A stretch of DNA of 64,000 nt from Rivularia sp. T60_A2020_040 (GCA_015272215.1 JACYMD010000093.1:248001-312000), one strand, 5' to 3'; counted from the stretch's first letter, positions 37,502 through 48,161 are shown. Program-made: numbers and translations. The notes: generated from the sequence alone by a model not told the origin.

Positions 37502-38341
37502 TTAAGGAGTTTGAGAGTTTATCTTCACTGTTTTATGGTTCAATTGTACTAAGATACTTTCCGGATTTGTTAAATCTATAAACTCAATTTGACTCATATT
37601 TTCTTGATCTGGTAGACGGCGAATTTTTGCTAACAATTGGATTTTTTCCGCTAATTGAAAAGTTGGATTTCCAATATGTACTCTTCCGAGTTCTGTTTTT
37701 AAAATTATATTAGTAGGGTTTTGACAATTAATTTCCATTACCTTTACTAAACTGTTAGTTACTTGTTGATAAAGCTGTTTCCAGAAGGGACGACACTGCT
37801 GTAAATCACCAATTACTTTGAGACTGGGTAATTTATTGGCGGGAATTGATTTGAAGTTTTCCGTAGTCACTTCAACACCATTGATATCTACTAATCCCTC
37901 TACTGGTTTTTGATTTTTAGAATTAGTATCCTCAAGACTAGGAGTTTGAGTAATCGCTACAGGCAATATTTCGGATACTTTAACTATTAGTCCCGGTGGA
38001 AATAGACGACGAGTTACAGTTGCTTCGGTTATACCTGGTTGCTGCTTTAAAGATGCACTTAAACGACTTGGTTCAACTCGCCATAAAGACTGGGGATAGG
38101 ATAATGGCATTTTTGACTGTATGACTTCATCGGAGAATAACTGATTTCCAGAAACAGTAATATCTTTCTTGCTTTTGAGTACCCATATTGGTTGAATCAA
38201 AAACCATAGTAAGCCACCTGCTAACCCTGTAATTGCCAAGGTTCGCCAGATTTTGCTAATAATGTTTATTTGTCTGTTGCGACGGAGTTTTTCGCGACGA
38301 CCTGTCAATTCTGTGGAGGAAACTGATAATATTTCCGGCAT
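37502..38341 (-). CDS. ftsQ: Cell division protein FtsQ (POTRA domain)
   Basis: The 279-residue bitopic protein links early and late division proteins. A basic cytoplasmic start (RREKLRRNRQINIISK) leads to one membrane helix (residues about 33-50, LAITGLAGGLLWFLIQPIW), then a POTRA domain (ITVSGNQLFSDEVIQSKM, later LIVKVSEILPVAI) and the FtsQ beta domain. Its sequence is divergent from proteobacterial FtsQ, as usual in cyanobacteria. ftsZ lies downstream in the same direction. Confidence 0.9.
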   Translation of the reverse strand: MPEILSVSSTELTGRREKLRRNRQINIISKIWRTLAITGLAGGLLWFLIQPIWVLKSKKDITVSGNQLFSDEVIQSKMPLSYPQSLWRVEPSRLSASLKQQPGITEATVTRRLFPPGLIVKVSEILPVAITQTPSLEDTNSKNQKPVEGLVDINGVEVTTENFKSIPANKLPSLKVIGDLQQCRPFWKQLYQQVTNSLVKVMEINCQNPTNIILKTELGRVHIGNPTFQLAEKIQLLAKIRRLPDQENMSQIEFIDLTNPESILVQLNHKTVKINSQTP

Positions 38342-39049
38342 TTAAACCTCGAAATGCATTTTTTTTCAAGTTATTGTATGAAGATGAATAAGTTAGTTTC
38401 AGCCAAACCTTTTCAGGTCAGTAATTTATTTTATAAGCATTTTTATCTAATTTCTCCCATAACAATATTCTCAAAAAAGACCAGAATCATTAGCGTGTAT
38501 TTTTGCTCTAATGTAGCCTTTTTACTTGAGAGTGGCATTTATTTGCAAGTCAAATCGCTACAAATGATCTGAGAAAATCACCATCGCTGTTACAGGTATC
38601 TTGTTCGGAAACATTAATCGCCCTCTGTTATTCGCTCAACAATTAAATTTCACATTATACACACTCAACGCTTACTATATGAAAAACTAATACCAATTTA
38701 TTCCTTTTTGGCAAAAAAAACCCACATCGAATCTAATTGACTTGACGTATTTTCCAAAAAATGATATGCATGGTTTGCTACAATTAATACTTAAGTAAAA
38801 ATTAAGTAATTGTACAAATTAGTTTTTTTATACCAAAAACAAATTAAGCGATTCAATACAAACGAGTTATAGTTAAAACTACCTATTTTTGTCAAAATTC
38901 TGCCTCCTCCGGTATAGAAAGGCAAATAGGAGCTAGAAACATCAGGGAAAGGAAAAATCAGCCAGACCTAGGAACTAGGGAGCGAAGAAGCTCAGTATTT
39001 TAAACTTGAGTTAGGGTTGATGGTAATAATTTATATCAAGTGCATCTAC
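38342..39049. other. Divergent spacer upstream of the ATPase gene
   Basis: 708 bp, AT-rich. A GCCTCCTCCGG stretch at about 38902 and an AGGGAAAGG stretch at about 38945 are the only GC-richer patches. I see no gene or repeat. Confidence 0.55.
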
Positions 39050-40405
39050 ATGAAAACTACATTAAATTTGTCAAGGTTTTTTAAAACCTGTAATCCGAGC
39101 AGAACCCTGGTGATGGGTGATGATTCCGATAGAAGATACTACATAGATTTTTCCGAGGTACGGGGTTGCAAAATAGTCGAGGAATTGAAGCGAACTATTG
39201 TGCGTATTTCTCCGGATGAACCAACTTGCCAATTATTTACAGGTCATATTGGCTGTGGTAAATCAACTGAGTTACAACGTTTGAAAGCAGAATTAGAAGA
39301 ATCGGGATTTCACGTAGTTTATTTTGAATCCAGCCAAGATTTAGATATGGCGGATATCGATGTCAGCGATATTTTGCTGAGTGTAGCTCGTCAAGTCAGC
39401 GTCAGTTTAGAAGCGATCGACATTAGACTCAAGCCTGGTTATTTTGCAAATTTATTTCGAGAAATTGGCGATTTTCTGCAAACTCCGATAGATTTATCAG
39501 CAGAAGCTGAATTTTCCTTGGGTATCGCCAAAATTAGCGCTAAAACAAAAGATAGCCCCCAATTACGTTCTCAACTCAGGCAGTATTTAGAACCCCGTAC
39601 AAACGGCATTTTGCAAGCGATTAACGAAGAAGTATTAGATAAAGCTAGCAAACAGCTACAAATGAGGGGACAAAAAGGAATAGTTGTAATTATTGACAAC
39701 TTAGATAGAGTTGATATGCGCCCGATGCCGTCAGGGCGCTCGCAACCGGAATATTTGTTTATTGACAGAGGTGAACAGTTACGTCGGTTGAAATGTCATG
39801 TAGTTTACACAATTCCTTTGGCGTTGATTTTTTCTGGCGAGTATGAAACGCTGAAAAATCGTTTGGGTGGTGGTATTGCTCCTAAAGTTTTGCCGATGGT
39901 GCTGGTACGTCAAAGAGATGGTAGTGATTCGTCCGAGGGAATGTCTCTGTTACGTCAGTTGGTTTTAGCAAGGGCATTTCCCGAAGTTCCTGCCGATATT
40001 AGATTGAAATTAATTCCGGAAATATTCGATAGTTGCGAAACATTAGACCGTTTGTGTCGCATCAGCGGCGGCCATATCCGCAATTTATTAGGGTTACTTT
40101 ACAGTTGTTTGCAGCGACAAGATCCCCCCTTCGAGCGTTCTTGTTTGGAAGCAGTAATTAAAGATTATCGCGATGATTTACTTTTGGCTATTGACGATGA
40201 AGAATGGCAATTACTTTATGAAGTTGTTAATCAGCAGACAGTTAAAGGTGAATCTGAATATCAAAGATTGTTGCGGAGTATGTTTGTTTTTGAATACCGA
40301 GATGTTAGAGGACGGTGGTTTGGCATTAGTCCAGCATTAGCAGAAACCGAAAAAGTCCTCGCTTGGGAAAATTCTGAATACAAAATTCCGGCAACTTTTC
40401 CTTAA
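39050..40405 (+). CDS. P-loop ATPase paired with a STAND protein
   Basis: The 452-residue protein is an AAA/STAND-like ATPase: Walker A GHIGCGKST from G65, and Walker B IVVIIDNLDRVD with D216. The N-terminal block KTCNPSRTLVMGDDSDRRYYIDFSEVRGCKIVEELKRTI matches a recurring cyanobacterial ATPase group as I know it; a function is not established. Residues about 290-340 show the SLLRQLVLARAFP and CRISGGHIRNLLGLL helices of a lid. I chose ATG at 39050; ATG at 39020 and TTG at 39017 are also in frame. The next gene, 152 bp downstream in the same direction, is a giant STAND-WD40 protein. Confidence 0.8.
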   Translation: MKTTLNLSRFFKTCNPSRTLVMGDDSDRRYYIDFSEVRGCKIVEELKRTIVRISPDEPTCQLFTGHIGCGKSTELQRLKAELEESGFHVVYFESSQDLDMADIDVSDILLSVARQVSVSLEAIDIRLKPGYFANLFREIGDFLQTPIDLSAEAEFSLGIAKISAKTKDSPQLRSQLRQYLEPRTNGILQAINEEVLDKASKQLQMRGQKGIVVIIDNLDRVDMRPMPSGRSQPEYLFIDRGEQLRRLKCHVVYTIPLALIFSGEYETLKNRLGGGIAPKVLPMVLVRQRDGSDSSEGMSLLRQLVLARAFPEVPADIRLKLIPEIFDSCETLDRLCRISGGHIRNLLGLLYSCLQRQDPPFERSCLEAVIKDYRDDLLLAIDDEEWQLLYEVVNQQTVKGESEYQRLLRSMFVFEYRDVRGRWFGISPALAETEKVLAWENSEYKIPATFP

Positions 40406-40483
40406 TAGAAAAAATATCAATTCTCTTCTGTTGTTTGTGTTTTTGTAAGCAGAAACATTTGAACAAAAAAAGCAAGTAAAGCT

Positions 40484-40557
40484 CTTTACTGATAACTGTT
40501 GACTGTTAACTGATAACTGTTAACTGTTAACTGATAACTGCTAACTGATAACTGATA
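40484..40557. repeat. STRR array abutting the STAND gene start
   Basis: Ten or so units of TAACTGT/TAACTGA run from about 40484 directly into the ATG at 40558. No Shine-Dalgarno is present in the repeat. Confidence 0.9.
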
Positions 40558-43500
40558 ATGAGTGAAAATACAAGTCTTACAGACATCGCAATTTCCAATC
40601 AGCACACTCTGCGTAGACTGATTCGGGCAATTGGGCTTTCGGGTGGTCAATTTTCTCTAATTCTAGTACGGTGCAATTACAGCGAATTGTGTAAACAAGT
40701 ATTAGACAATATTCGCTCGCAAACCAAAGATGTAAATTTGCGAGAAGTATTTTTATCTCCCTCAACTACAGCTTTACACAGCACCATAGTCTCAGAACTA
40801 TTTTTGAATATACCCGCAGTGAAAACAGATTCTTTACCAACTGCCGTCATGGTATTTGGATTAGAGTCAGTTACAAACTTAGAAGATTTACTCAGCGGTG
40901 TTAATCAAGCAAGAGATATTTACGCCGATACCTTTGCTTTTCCGATAGTTTTGTGGCTCAAAGATGAAGTAGGGACATCACTTTCGCGGTTTGCACCGGA
41001 TTTTAAAAGTTGGGCAGCAACGACAATTAAATTTGAAATGGCTGCGGATGATTTAATTAATTTGATCCAACAGCAAACACAATCCTTGTTTGACAAAGTT
41101 ATAGATGCCGGAGCGCAAAAGTTTTTATCAAATGCGGCTTTACTTTTAGATCCCAAATCTCAACAGCGTCGAGAAATTGAATCAGCACGTAATGATTTAC
41201 TTCGTCTTTACAACATCAAACTAAAACCACAATTAGAAGCAAGTCTGGAATTTGTACTTGGACGAGATAACTACGTAAACGACAACATCGACGAAGCACT
41301 ATTCCATTATCAACGCAGCTTAGAACTTTGGGAAGAAGAAATTAAAACCAACTCCCCCCATCCTCTAATCCACCAAGCAGTAGTGATGTTCCATTTAGGA
41401 TTATGCTACCGACGCTTAGCGGATTTACAACCTGCTGCCAATATTAGCTTTTGGCAAAATGCTTTAAATTGGTTTAAGCAGTGCTTGGATATATTTGAAA
41501 CAACAAATAGAAAAGACTTAAGCGCTAAATTTATTTTTCCTGCTTGTGAAATGTTGCAATCCTTGCAACAGTGGGACGAATTATCACAACTAGCAACATA
41601 TTCTCTGGAATTACACCAATCATCTGGTAATAAAATATTAATTGCTCAAAGTTACGGATTTCTTTGTGTTGTGGCTGCTTCCAAATGCGATTGGTTACAA
41701 GCTCATGAATTGGCAAATATAGCTCTGTCCATCGCCGAAGAAGTCCCAGAAGTGTCTCGTCAACAAGAAAGTTGGTATCTTTTATTGCTGGGACGGGCTT
41801 TGCGAAATTTGGGTGAATGGGACGAAGCCGTTAACACTTTGGAATGGGCGAAAGTCGTTTGTGAAGCTCAATACGAACCATGTTTGTATCTAGAAATTGT
41901 GGAAGAATTACGCTCTCTTTATTTTTTTGAACGTCACAATTACTTAGAAGCTTTTAAACTCAAACGAGAAAAAATTCAAATTGAGCATCAGTATGGTTTT
42001 CGTGCTTTTATCGGTGCGAGTCAATTACAACCGCAGCGTTACAGAGTTAACCCAGTTTTACAACCGCAAAAAATCTCATCAATTCCCGAACAAGTTGCCC
42101 AAGAAATTGCAGCTTCGGGAAGACAGCAGGATGTCTATCGTCTTCTAGAAAAAATGACTCGTGCTGATTGTAAACTGACAGTGGTTCATGGGCCGTCGGG
42201 AGTTGGTAAAAGCTCAATTATCAAAGCGGGTTTAGTTCCAGTATTAAAACAAAATTTTATTGGGGAACGCATCGCTTTACCAATTGTTTTATCTGTTTAT
42301 ACCGATTGGGTAACAGCTTTAGGACGCAGTTTAAACCAAGTTATTGCTCAAACTTCTATCTCTTTGGCAATAGAAATTACAGTTGAAATTATTTTAGAAA
42401 AACTCAGATTATTAGCAGATAGTAATTATACAGTTATTTTAATTTTTGACCAGCTAGAAGAATTTTTCTTTGTCAAACATGATGCTAGCGAAAGAGTCGA
42501 ATTTTATAAGTTTTTCACTCAATGTCTCAATATTCCTTTTGTGAAAATTCTAATTTCTTTACGGGAAGATTATCTACATTATCTCTTAGAATTTGAGCGA
42601 TTAAGCTATTTAACTAAGGATAATTCCTATGATTTGGGAGTAATTAATCGAAATATTCTCGATAAAAATATTCGTTACTATTTAGGTAATTTTTCTCCTA
42701 CAGATGCTACTAGTATTATCCAAAGTTTAATTAAACGTTCTCATTATCAATTAAGCGACGAATTAATTAATAAACTGGTAGAAGATTTAGCAGGAGAAAC
42801 TCACCAAGTACATCCAATAGAATTGCAAATTGTCGGCGCTCAATTAGAAACAGAAAATATTACTACACTCGCAGAATATCAACGTAGCGGTGGTTCAGAA
42901 AAATTAGTCCAGCATTGGTTAGAAAAAGTTATATTCGATTGCGGTCAAGAAAACGCACAATTAAGCTGGAAATTATTGTTTGAATTAACTGATGAAAAAG
43001 GTACGCGACCTTTAAAAACTAAAGCTGAATTAGTTACCATCATTTTTCGTGAACAAGAGGCTTGTTTAAAAGAACAGGAAAGTTCTCAAATAAATGTTTT
43101 ATCTGTAGTAAATCAACGGGTAAATTCTACTTTTTCTCAATTGTTTAAACAACCCAATGAAATAGCTGCTACTTCTATCTTAAGTAAGCAATCTATGGGT
43201 AGCCATGGAGAAAATCTAGAGATCATCGCAGAAGAACATCATGGCTTGATGCATTCTTACAATCTTAGTACCCTAGAATTAATTTTAGAAATCCTCGTCG
43301 GCAACGGTTTGGTATTGCGAGTACTCCAAGAGTCAGGAGAACGTTATCAATTAGTTCATGATTATTTAGTCAAACCAATTCGCGATCGCAATGATTATGG
43401 AATTACTGTCGAATTAGAAAAAGTCCGCTTCGAGAAGACTATTGCAGAAGTTGCTCAAAAGCGCTCCCAAGAAAAGCTCAATTCTATACTTCAACGCCGG

Positions 43501-45702
43501 CTGCGAGAGGCACGTTTAGCAGGTTTTGCCTTAGCCGTGATGTCAGCGAGTATTGGGGGATTATGGTGGCAAGCTGATTTGCAAAAGAAAGCTGCAATTA
43601 GTCAAAGTTTACGAGCAGAACGTAGCGAAACGAACTTGCAAATTAGTGCTTTGACTGCCGCTTCTGAAGCTTTATTTGCCTCTAACAAAGAATTTGATGC
43701 TTTAGTGGAAAGTTTACGTGCTTGGAGAAAGCTCAAAGGCGGATACGGAATTAAGCCAGATACCCGAATGCGAGTCGTTACGGCTTTACAGCAAGCGGTT
43801 TATGGAGTAACGGAAGTCAACCGTTTAGAAGCACATGGTGATATTGTTTGGGATGTAATTTTCAGTCCTGATGGTGAGTTACTAGCGTCGGGAAGTCGCG
43901 ATCAAAGCGTGAAAATCTGGCGTACTGATGGTAAATTATTACAAAGTTTACAAGGTCACGAAGAAAGTATTACCAGTTTAGCTTTTAGTCCTGATGGTAA
44001 TCTACTTGCTTCTGCAAGTCGGGATAAAACTGTAAAAATTTGGCGCAAAAATCCCGCTACACAAGAGTTTGATTGGCAACCCTTTAAAACTCTCGGTCAC
44101 GGAGATTGGGTAGACAAGGTTAGTTTTAGTCCTGATGGTAAATTATTGGCTACCGGAAGTAAAGATGAAACGGTGAAAATTTGGAGCAGTGACGGTAAAT
44201 TAATCAAAATTCTCCGGGGACATCAAGGTTGGATCAATTGGGTAAGTTTTAGTCCCGATGGTCGGTTTATTGCTTCAGCAAGTGATGATAACACCGTGAA
44301 AATATGGAGCATTGATGGCAGTTTATTAACTACTTTACAAGGTCATCAGCAAGGGGTAACTGTTGCTAATTTTAGTCCTGACGGTCGAATATTAGCCTCA
44401 GCCGATCGCAATGGTACGATTAAATTTTGGCGAAGCGAACAAAAAGATGGTGTAAACAGCTTCATATACCGTCCTTTTCGCAATTTAGAGCAGCATAACG
44501 GTACAATTTGGAGTCTAAATTTTGATGCATCAGGTGAAAGACTCGCTTCGGCTGGAGATGACAAGACAATCAATTTGATTGATGTTAACAATGGTAAACT
44601 GCTGAAAACTTTTAAAGGTCATAGCGATGCTGTAGCTAGTGTTTCATTCAGCCCCGATCAAAAATTTTTGGCATCGGCAAGTTATGACAAAAGTGTCAAA
44701 CTTTGGAGCTTAAATCCTCCTAAGTTACCAGTTTTAGAAGGACATGAAGACAGGATATTAAGTGTTGCTTGGAGTCCCGATGGTCAAATTTTAGCTTCTA
44801 GCAGTCGCGATAATACGGTTAAACTTTGGCAGCGACAATCTAATGCTGGGTTTGAAACTCGTCTTTACAAAACTTTGTTGGGACACTCCGATCGAGTCAC
44901 AAGCGTGAGTTTTCATCCCAACAGCAAAATCTTAGCATCAGCAGGCTACGACAAAACTATCAAACTTTGGCAACGAGACGGTCAACTAATCAAAACACTT
45001 GACGGACATCACGACAGCATAACCAGTATCAGTTTTAGCCCCGATGGACAATTGTTAGCATCTGCTAGTACTGATAAAACAGTAAAAATATGGAATCAAC
45101 AAGGTAAATTGCTCAAAACTTTAAAGGGACATCAAGCAAGGGTAAATAGTGTCCGTTTTAGCACTGATTCTCAGGTTTTAGCTTCTGGTTCTGACGACCA
45201 AACTGTAAAATTATGGCGACGAGATGGTACCTTATTAAAAACCTTTTTACCTCATTCTGGCTGGGTGTTAGGTGTCAGTTTTAGTCCTAGTGATAACTTG
45301 CTTGCTTCTGCTAGCTGGGATAATACTGTGAGGCTATGGCGTTGGGATGGTACTTTATTAAAAACTTTATTGAAAGGTTATGGAGATAGCGTTAGTGCTG
45401 TGACTTTTAGTCCTAATGGTGAAACTCTCGCTGCTGCTAGCTGGGATAGTACCGTCAAACTCTGGAGTAGTGAAGGTAAGTTAATTAAAAGTCTCAGCGA
45501 ACATCAAGCCCCAGTTTTAGATGTTAGCTTTAGTCCCGACGGTCAAACTTTAGCATCCGCTAGCGATGATCGTACAATAATTCTATGGAATTTAGACTTG
45601 GACAATCTACTAGTACGCGGTTGCCACTGGATTGGTGATTATCTCCAATACAACCGCAATGTCGATCCTGGCGATCGCCAACTTTGTCAGGGTATTAGCT
45701 AA
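40558..45702 (+). CDS. Multidomain STAND NTPase with TPR and 14 WD40 repeats
   Basis: 1714 residues. Residues 1-180 resemble a P-loop ATPase fold that lost its Walker A (SGGQFSLILVRCNY), with VMVFGLESV and FPIVLWLKDEV as the following strands. About 200-480 are TPR-like helices. The NTPase follows: Walker A GPSGVGKSS from G545 and Walker B ILIFDQLEEF with D631. A hydrophobic segment at about 988-1006 may be a membrane helix. From about 1092 to 1690 lie 14 WD40 units (LLASASxDKTVKIW), two seven-blade propellers. This is the layout of STAND sensors that assemble on ligand binding; no effector domain such as TIR or nuclease is visible. The pair with the upstream ATPase is notable. Confidence 0.88.
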   Translation: MSENTSLTDIAISNQHTLRRLIRAIGLSGGQFSLILVRCNYSELCKQVLDNIRSQTKDVNLREVFLSPSTTALHSTIVSELFLNIPAVKTDSLPTAVMVFGLESVTNLEDLLSGVNQARDIYADTFAFPIVLWLKDEVGTSLSRFAPDFKSWAATTIKFEMAADDLINLIQQQTQSLFDKVIDAGAQKFLSNAALLLDPKSQQRREIESARNDLLRLYNIKLKPQLEASLEFVLGRDNYVNDNIDEALFHYQRSLELWEEEIKTNSPHPLIHQAVVMFHLGLCYRRLADLQPAANISFWQNALNWFKQCLDIFETTNRKDLSAKFIFPACEMLQSLQQWDELSQLATYSLELHQSSGNKILIAQSYGFLCVVAASKCDWLQAHELANIALSIAEEVPEVSRQQESWYLLLLGRALRNLGEWDEAVNTLEWAKVVCEAQYEPCLYLEIVEELRSLYFFERHNYLEAFKLKREKIQIEHQYGFRAFIGASQLQPQRYRVNPVLQPQKISSIPEQVAQEIAASGRQQDVYRLLEKMTRADCKLTVVHGPSGVGKSSIIKAGLVPVLKQNFIGERIALPIVLSVYTDWVTALGRSLNQVIAQTSISLAIEITVEIILEKLRLLADSNYTVILIFDQLEEFFFVKHDASERVEFYKFFTQCLNIPFVKILISLREDYLHYLLEFERLSYLTKDNSYDLGVINRNILDKNIRYYLGNFSPTDATSIIQSLIKRSHYQLSDELINKLVEDLAGETHQVHPIELQIVGAQLETENITTLAEYQRSGGSEKLVQHWLEKVIFDCGQENAQLSWKLLFELTDEKGTRPLKTKAELVTIIFREQEACLKEQESSQINVLSVVNQRVNSTFSQLFKQPNEIAATSILSKQSMGSHGENLEIIAEEHHGLMHSYNLSTLELILEILVGNGLVLRVLQESGERYQLVHDYLVKPIRDRNDYGITVELEKVRFEKTIAEVAQKRSQEKLNSILQRRLREARLAGFALAVMSASIGGLWWQADLQKKAAISQSLRAERSETNLQISALTAASEALFASNKEFDALVESLRAWRKLKGGYGIKPDTRMRVVTALQQAVYGVTEVNRLEAHGDIVWDVIFSPDGELLASGSRDQSVKIWRTDGKLLQSLQGHEESITSLAFSPDGNLLASASRDKTVKIWRKNPATQEFDWQPFKTLGHGDWVDKVSFSPDGKLLATGSKDETVKIWSSDGKLIKILRGHQGWINWVSFSPDGRFIASASDDNTVKIWSIDGSLLTTLQGHQQGVTVANFSPDGRILASADRNGTIKFWRSEQKDGVNSFIYRPFRNLEQHNGTIWSLNFDASGERLASAGDDKTINLIDVNNGKLLKTFKGHSDAVASVSFSPDQKFLASASYDKSVKLWSLNPPKLPVLEGHEDRILSVAWSPDGQILASSSRDNTVKLWQRQSNAGFETRLYKTLLGHSDRVTSVSFHPNSKILASAGYDKTIKLWQRDGQLIKTLDGHHDSITSISFSPDGQLLASASTDKTVKIWNQQGKLLKTLKGHQARVNSVRFSTDSQVLASGSDDQTVKLWRRDGTLLKTFLPHSGWVLGVSFSPSDNLLASASWDNTVRLWRWDGTLLKTLLKGYGDSVSAVTFSPNGETLAAASWDSTVKLWSSEGKLIKSLSEHQAPVLDVSFSPDGQTLASASDDRTIILWNLDLDNLLVRGCHWIGDYLQYNRNVDPGDRQLCQGIS

Positions 45703-45786
45703 CTGATATCTTCTACCTTACGCATAATTAACTAGATAATAAAAAATATCAATAAAAATATTACTAACATCAAACTGTCATATTAT

Positions 45787-45835
45787 AGTCCATTTTAATG
45801 GACTTATGCTATCAGACTGGGACTTGCAGTCCCAG
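45787..45835. repeat. Two adjacent perfect hairpins
   Basis: AGTCCATT/AATGGACT (45787-45804) and CTGGGACT/AGTCCCAG (45817-45835). They lie after the STAND gene and could end transcription, but there is no T-run after either. GGACTTATGC between them resembles the ends of the 1184 element. Confidence 0.6.
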
Positions 45836-45933
45836 GCGATTAAGAACGAAGTCAAACAACTAGTAATTATTTTGACTATGGGTTTCGATGATGCAAGATA
45901 TAAACTAAGCTATTAACCAACAAAACGAAATTT

Positions 45934-46245
45934 TCAGCTATCTTCTTCGGCAATAGTTTCCAAATTAATCATCAAGGCTTGAATCCTCATCCGCTCAATA
46001 TAAGGCCAGCCTCCTTCTGCTTCAATGTCTTTTAACAATGAGTATAGTGCCTGACGATTTGATGGTAAACTTTCTTGAAAAATACCGTCTCTAATTTCTC
46101 GATGCAATTTCTCTAACTGTCTAAGCAATCCTAAAATTTCTAAAATATCCCCTTGACAAACCGTCGAGTATTCGTGTATGGAATCGGCAATTTCTTGCAA
46201 TTTGTAAGGCAGCTGATCGCGATCAGGATTTTTATTTTTGCTCAT
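45934..46245 (-). CDS. Hypothetical protein, helical
   Basis: The 103-residue protein is predicted to be mostly helical (EILGLLRQLEKLHREIRDGIF, later YSLLKDIEAEGGWPYIERMR). I do not recognise the family; it looks like a conserved cyanobacterial type. It has no membrane segment. It stands alone on the minus strand, convergent with the STAND gene. Confidence 0.6.
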   Translation of the reverse strand: MSKNKNPDRDQLPYKLQEIADSIHEYSTVCQGDILEILGLLRQLEKLHREIRDGIFQESLPSNRQALYSLLKDIEAEGGWPYIERMRIQALMINLETIAEEDS

Positions 46246-47321
46246 AGTATTATCCGTTAATTATAATTACCCTAATATTTGTGACGAAAGACAAAGCATA
46301 ACTGTGGATAACTATAGCAATTCGACGCTGAATCCTAAAGTTAAAAAACGCTTTTTTAAAAATACCAAGCCTATTTAAGCTAAAAAGCGTTTAATTTGTA
46401 TATTTAAATTTGATTCAAGTATTGTAGTGCGGGCATCCTGCCCGCTAGAAAAATACAAATTAAATGCGCGACAACTTATCTCAACTTGTGATGTTTTTAG
46501 CTACTACTGCAAAACTCTTAATATTTTGCAACATTTTTTCCATCAAGTCATAAATAGTTAGGCTTGGATTATTTACATAATTACTCGTGAGTTATATAAG
46601 CCCTGACTCTTCCCTCTTCCCAAGGAAATATTTAATTTATTTTGCACAAGTACTTATTACAAAAAAGATAGAAACATATTTTTTCTGACTATATAAATGT
46701 TATTTTGTCAAGCCTGAATTTAAAGATTAATCAATACAATTCAAAGTTTCAGACAATTTTCTCAATATTAAGAAATGTATCAATCAGCGATAGATAAATA
46801 CATAGAGGTGATATGTGATATGCAATCAAATAGAGATTGTTGAACATCGGCACTCAGAAGCTATTTATTTGCAAAATAAAACTTTAATCAGGATATAATT
46901 TTGGATATAAATTTTTCTGGTAGTACAAAATTGTAGGAGAATGAGATTAACTCAATCAATACCAAATTTGATCATCAACGTTATTAAAGGAGAACTATAA
47001 AAACTTGCCGTCATAACATAACTATAAAAAACATCTAGTTTGTGTTGGCTGTTGGCAGATTGCTGAGCTAACTACAGATAATAAAGCCACAAAAGTCCTT
47101 TATTTACTTCTGACAAGCATCTGACTAAGATGGTAGTCGAGATGTTATGTAAAAATTAGGTTGCTTTTGGATTTGATAAAAAGCAATTACGAACAGGATA
47201 ATTTAGCATATCCTAATTAAAGTTGATGATGTGCTTAGTAGCTAAAGTAAAAACTTTGGATACATCTAACTTTTTTTGGTTTAACAACTGAAAATATTAA
47301 TTTTTGACATTGAGGTTAACC
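46246..47321. other. Long spacer upstream of psbO
   Basis: 1,076 bp between divergent genes. It holds one dispersed hairpin repeat (46424-46479) and otherwise AT-rich DNA. The psbO promoter should lie in the last few hundred bases; I cannot place it with confidence. Confidence 0.6.
46424..46479. repeat. Dispersed hairpin repeat (copy 2)
   Basis: GCGGGCA (46429-46435) pairs with TGCCCGC (46439-46445). The tail 46444-46479 matches 7679-7714. Confidence 0.65.
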
Positions 47322-48161
47322 ATGAGGTATCGCGCTTTAATAGTTGGATTAATGGCTGTAGTGTTGGGCTTATTAACAGCTTGCAGCCAATCAGATATAG
47401 CTAGTGGTAGTAATCCGAGAGAAATACTTACCTATGAACAGATTAGAGGTACTGGCTTAGCTAACAAATGTCCTTTACTTTCAGAGACAAGCCGTGGTTC
47501 TGTCGCCATCGATCCAAACCAGTCTTACGTAATCAAAGAACTTTGCATGGAACCTACCAGTTTCTTTGTTAAAGAAGAACCAGTTAACAAAAGACAAGAA
47601 GCTGAATTTGTTGGTGCGAAAATGTTGACTCGTAAAACTTCATCTCTCGACCAAATTCAAGGTGATTTGAAAGTTAATCCAGATGGTAGCTTGACTTTTG
47701 AGGAAAAAGATGGTCTTGACTTCCAAGCCATTACCGTACTGCTTCCGGGTGGAGAACAAGTTCCGTTTTTATTTACTGTGAAAAATTTGGTTGCTCAAAG
47801 CCAGCCTAATTTAACCAGCATTAATACTTCAACCGATTTTGAAGGAACTTTCAAGGTTCCTTCTTACCGTGGTGCAACTTTCTTAGATCCTAAAGGTCGC
47901 GGTGTTGCCAGTGGTTATGATAATGCAATTGCCCTACCTTCCCAAGCAGATAAAGAAGAACTCAGACGTGCCAACGTTAAGAGTGTTGAAGGTGGTAGCG
48001 GTAAGATTTCGTTGAATGTTGCCAAAGTTGATAGTGAAAGTGGTGAAATTGCTGGTACTTTTGTCAGCGAACAGCCTTCAGATACTGACTTAGGTGCTGG
48101 TGAACCCCTGGAAGTGAAAGTTCGCGGCTTATTTTACGCTCGCGTTGAACCAGTGTCATAG
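47322..48161 (+). CDS. psbO: Photosystem II manganese-stabilising protein PsbO
   Basis: The 279-residue lumenal extrinsic subunit stabilises the oxygen-evolving manganese cluster. A signal peptide ends at a lipoprotein-like LLTACSQ (C21). The mature part shows LTYEQIRGTGLANKCP, LCMEPTSFFVKEE (the two disulfide cysteines), SLTFEEKDGLDFQ and the end GEPLEVKVRGLFYARVEP. I prefer ATG at 47322; a TTG at 47304 is in frame. Monocistronic, with a strong terminator at 48245. Confidence 0.97.
   Translation: MRYRALIVGLMAVVLGLLTACSQSDIASGSNPREILTYEQIRGTGLANKCPLLSETSRGSVAIDPNQSYVIKELCMEPTSFFVKEEPVNKRQEAEFVGAKMLTRKTSSLDQIQGDLKVNPDGSLTFEEKDGLDFQAITVLLPGGEQVPFLFTVKNLVAQSQPNLTSINTSTDFEGTFKVPSYRGATFLDPKGRGVASGYDNAIALPSQADKEELRRANVKSVEGGSGKISLNVAKVDSESGEIAGTFVSEQPSDTDLGAGEPLEVKVRGLFYARVEPVS

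Noticed and set aside
38354-38572. 72-codon frame upstream of the ATPase gene
   Set aside because: Starts directly at the divergent ftsQ start region, AT-rich, no coding character.
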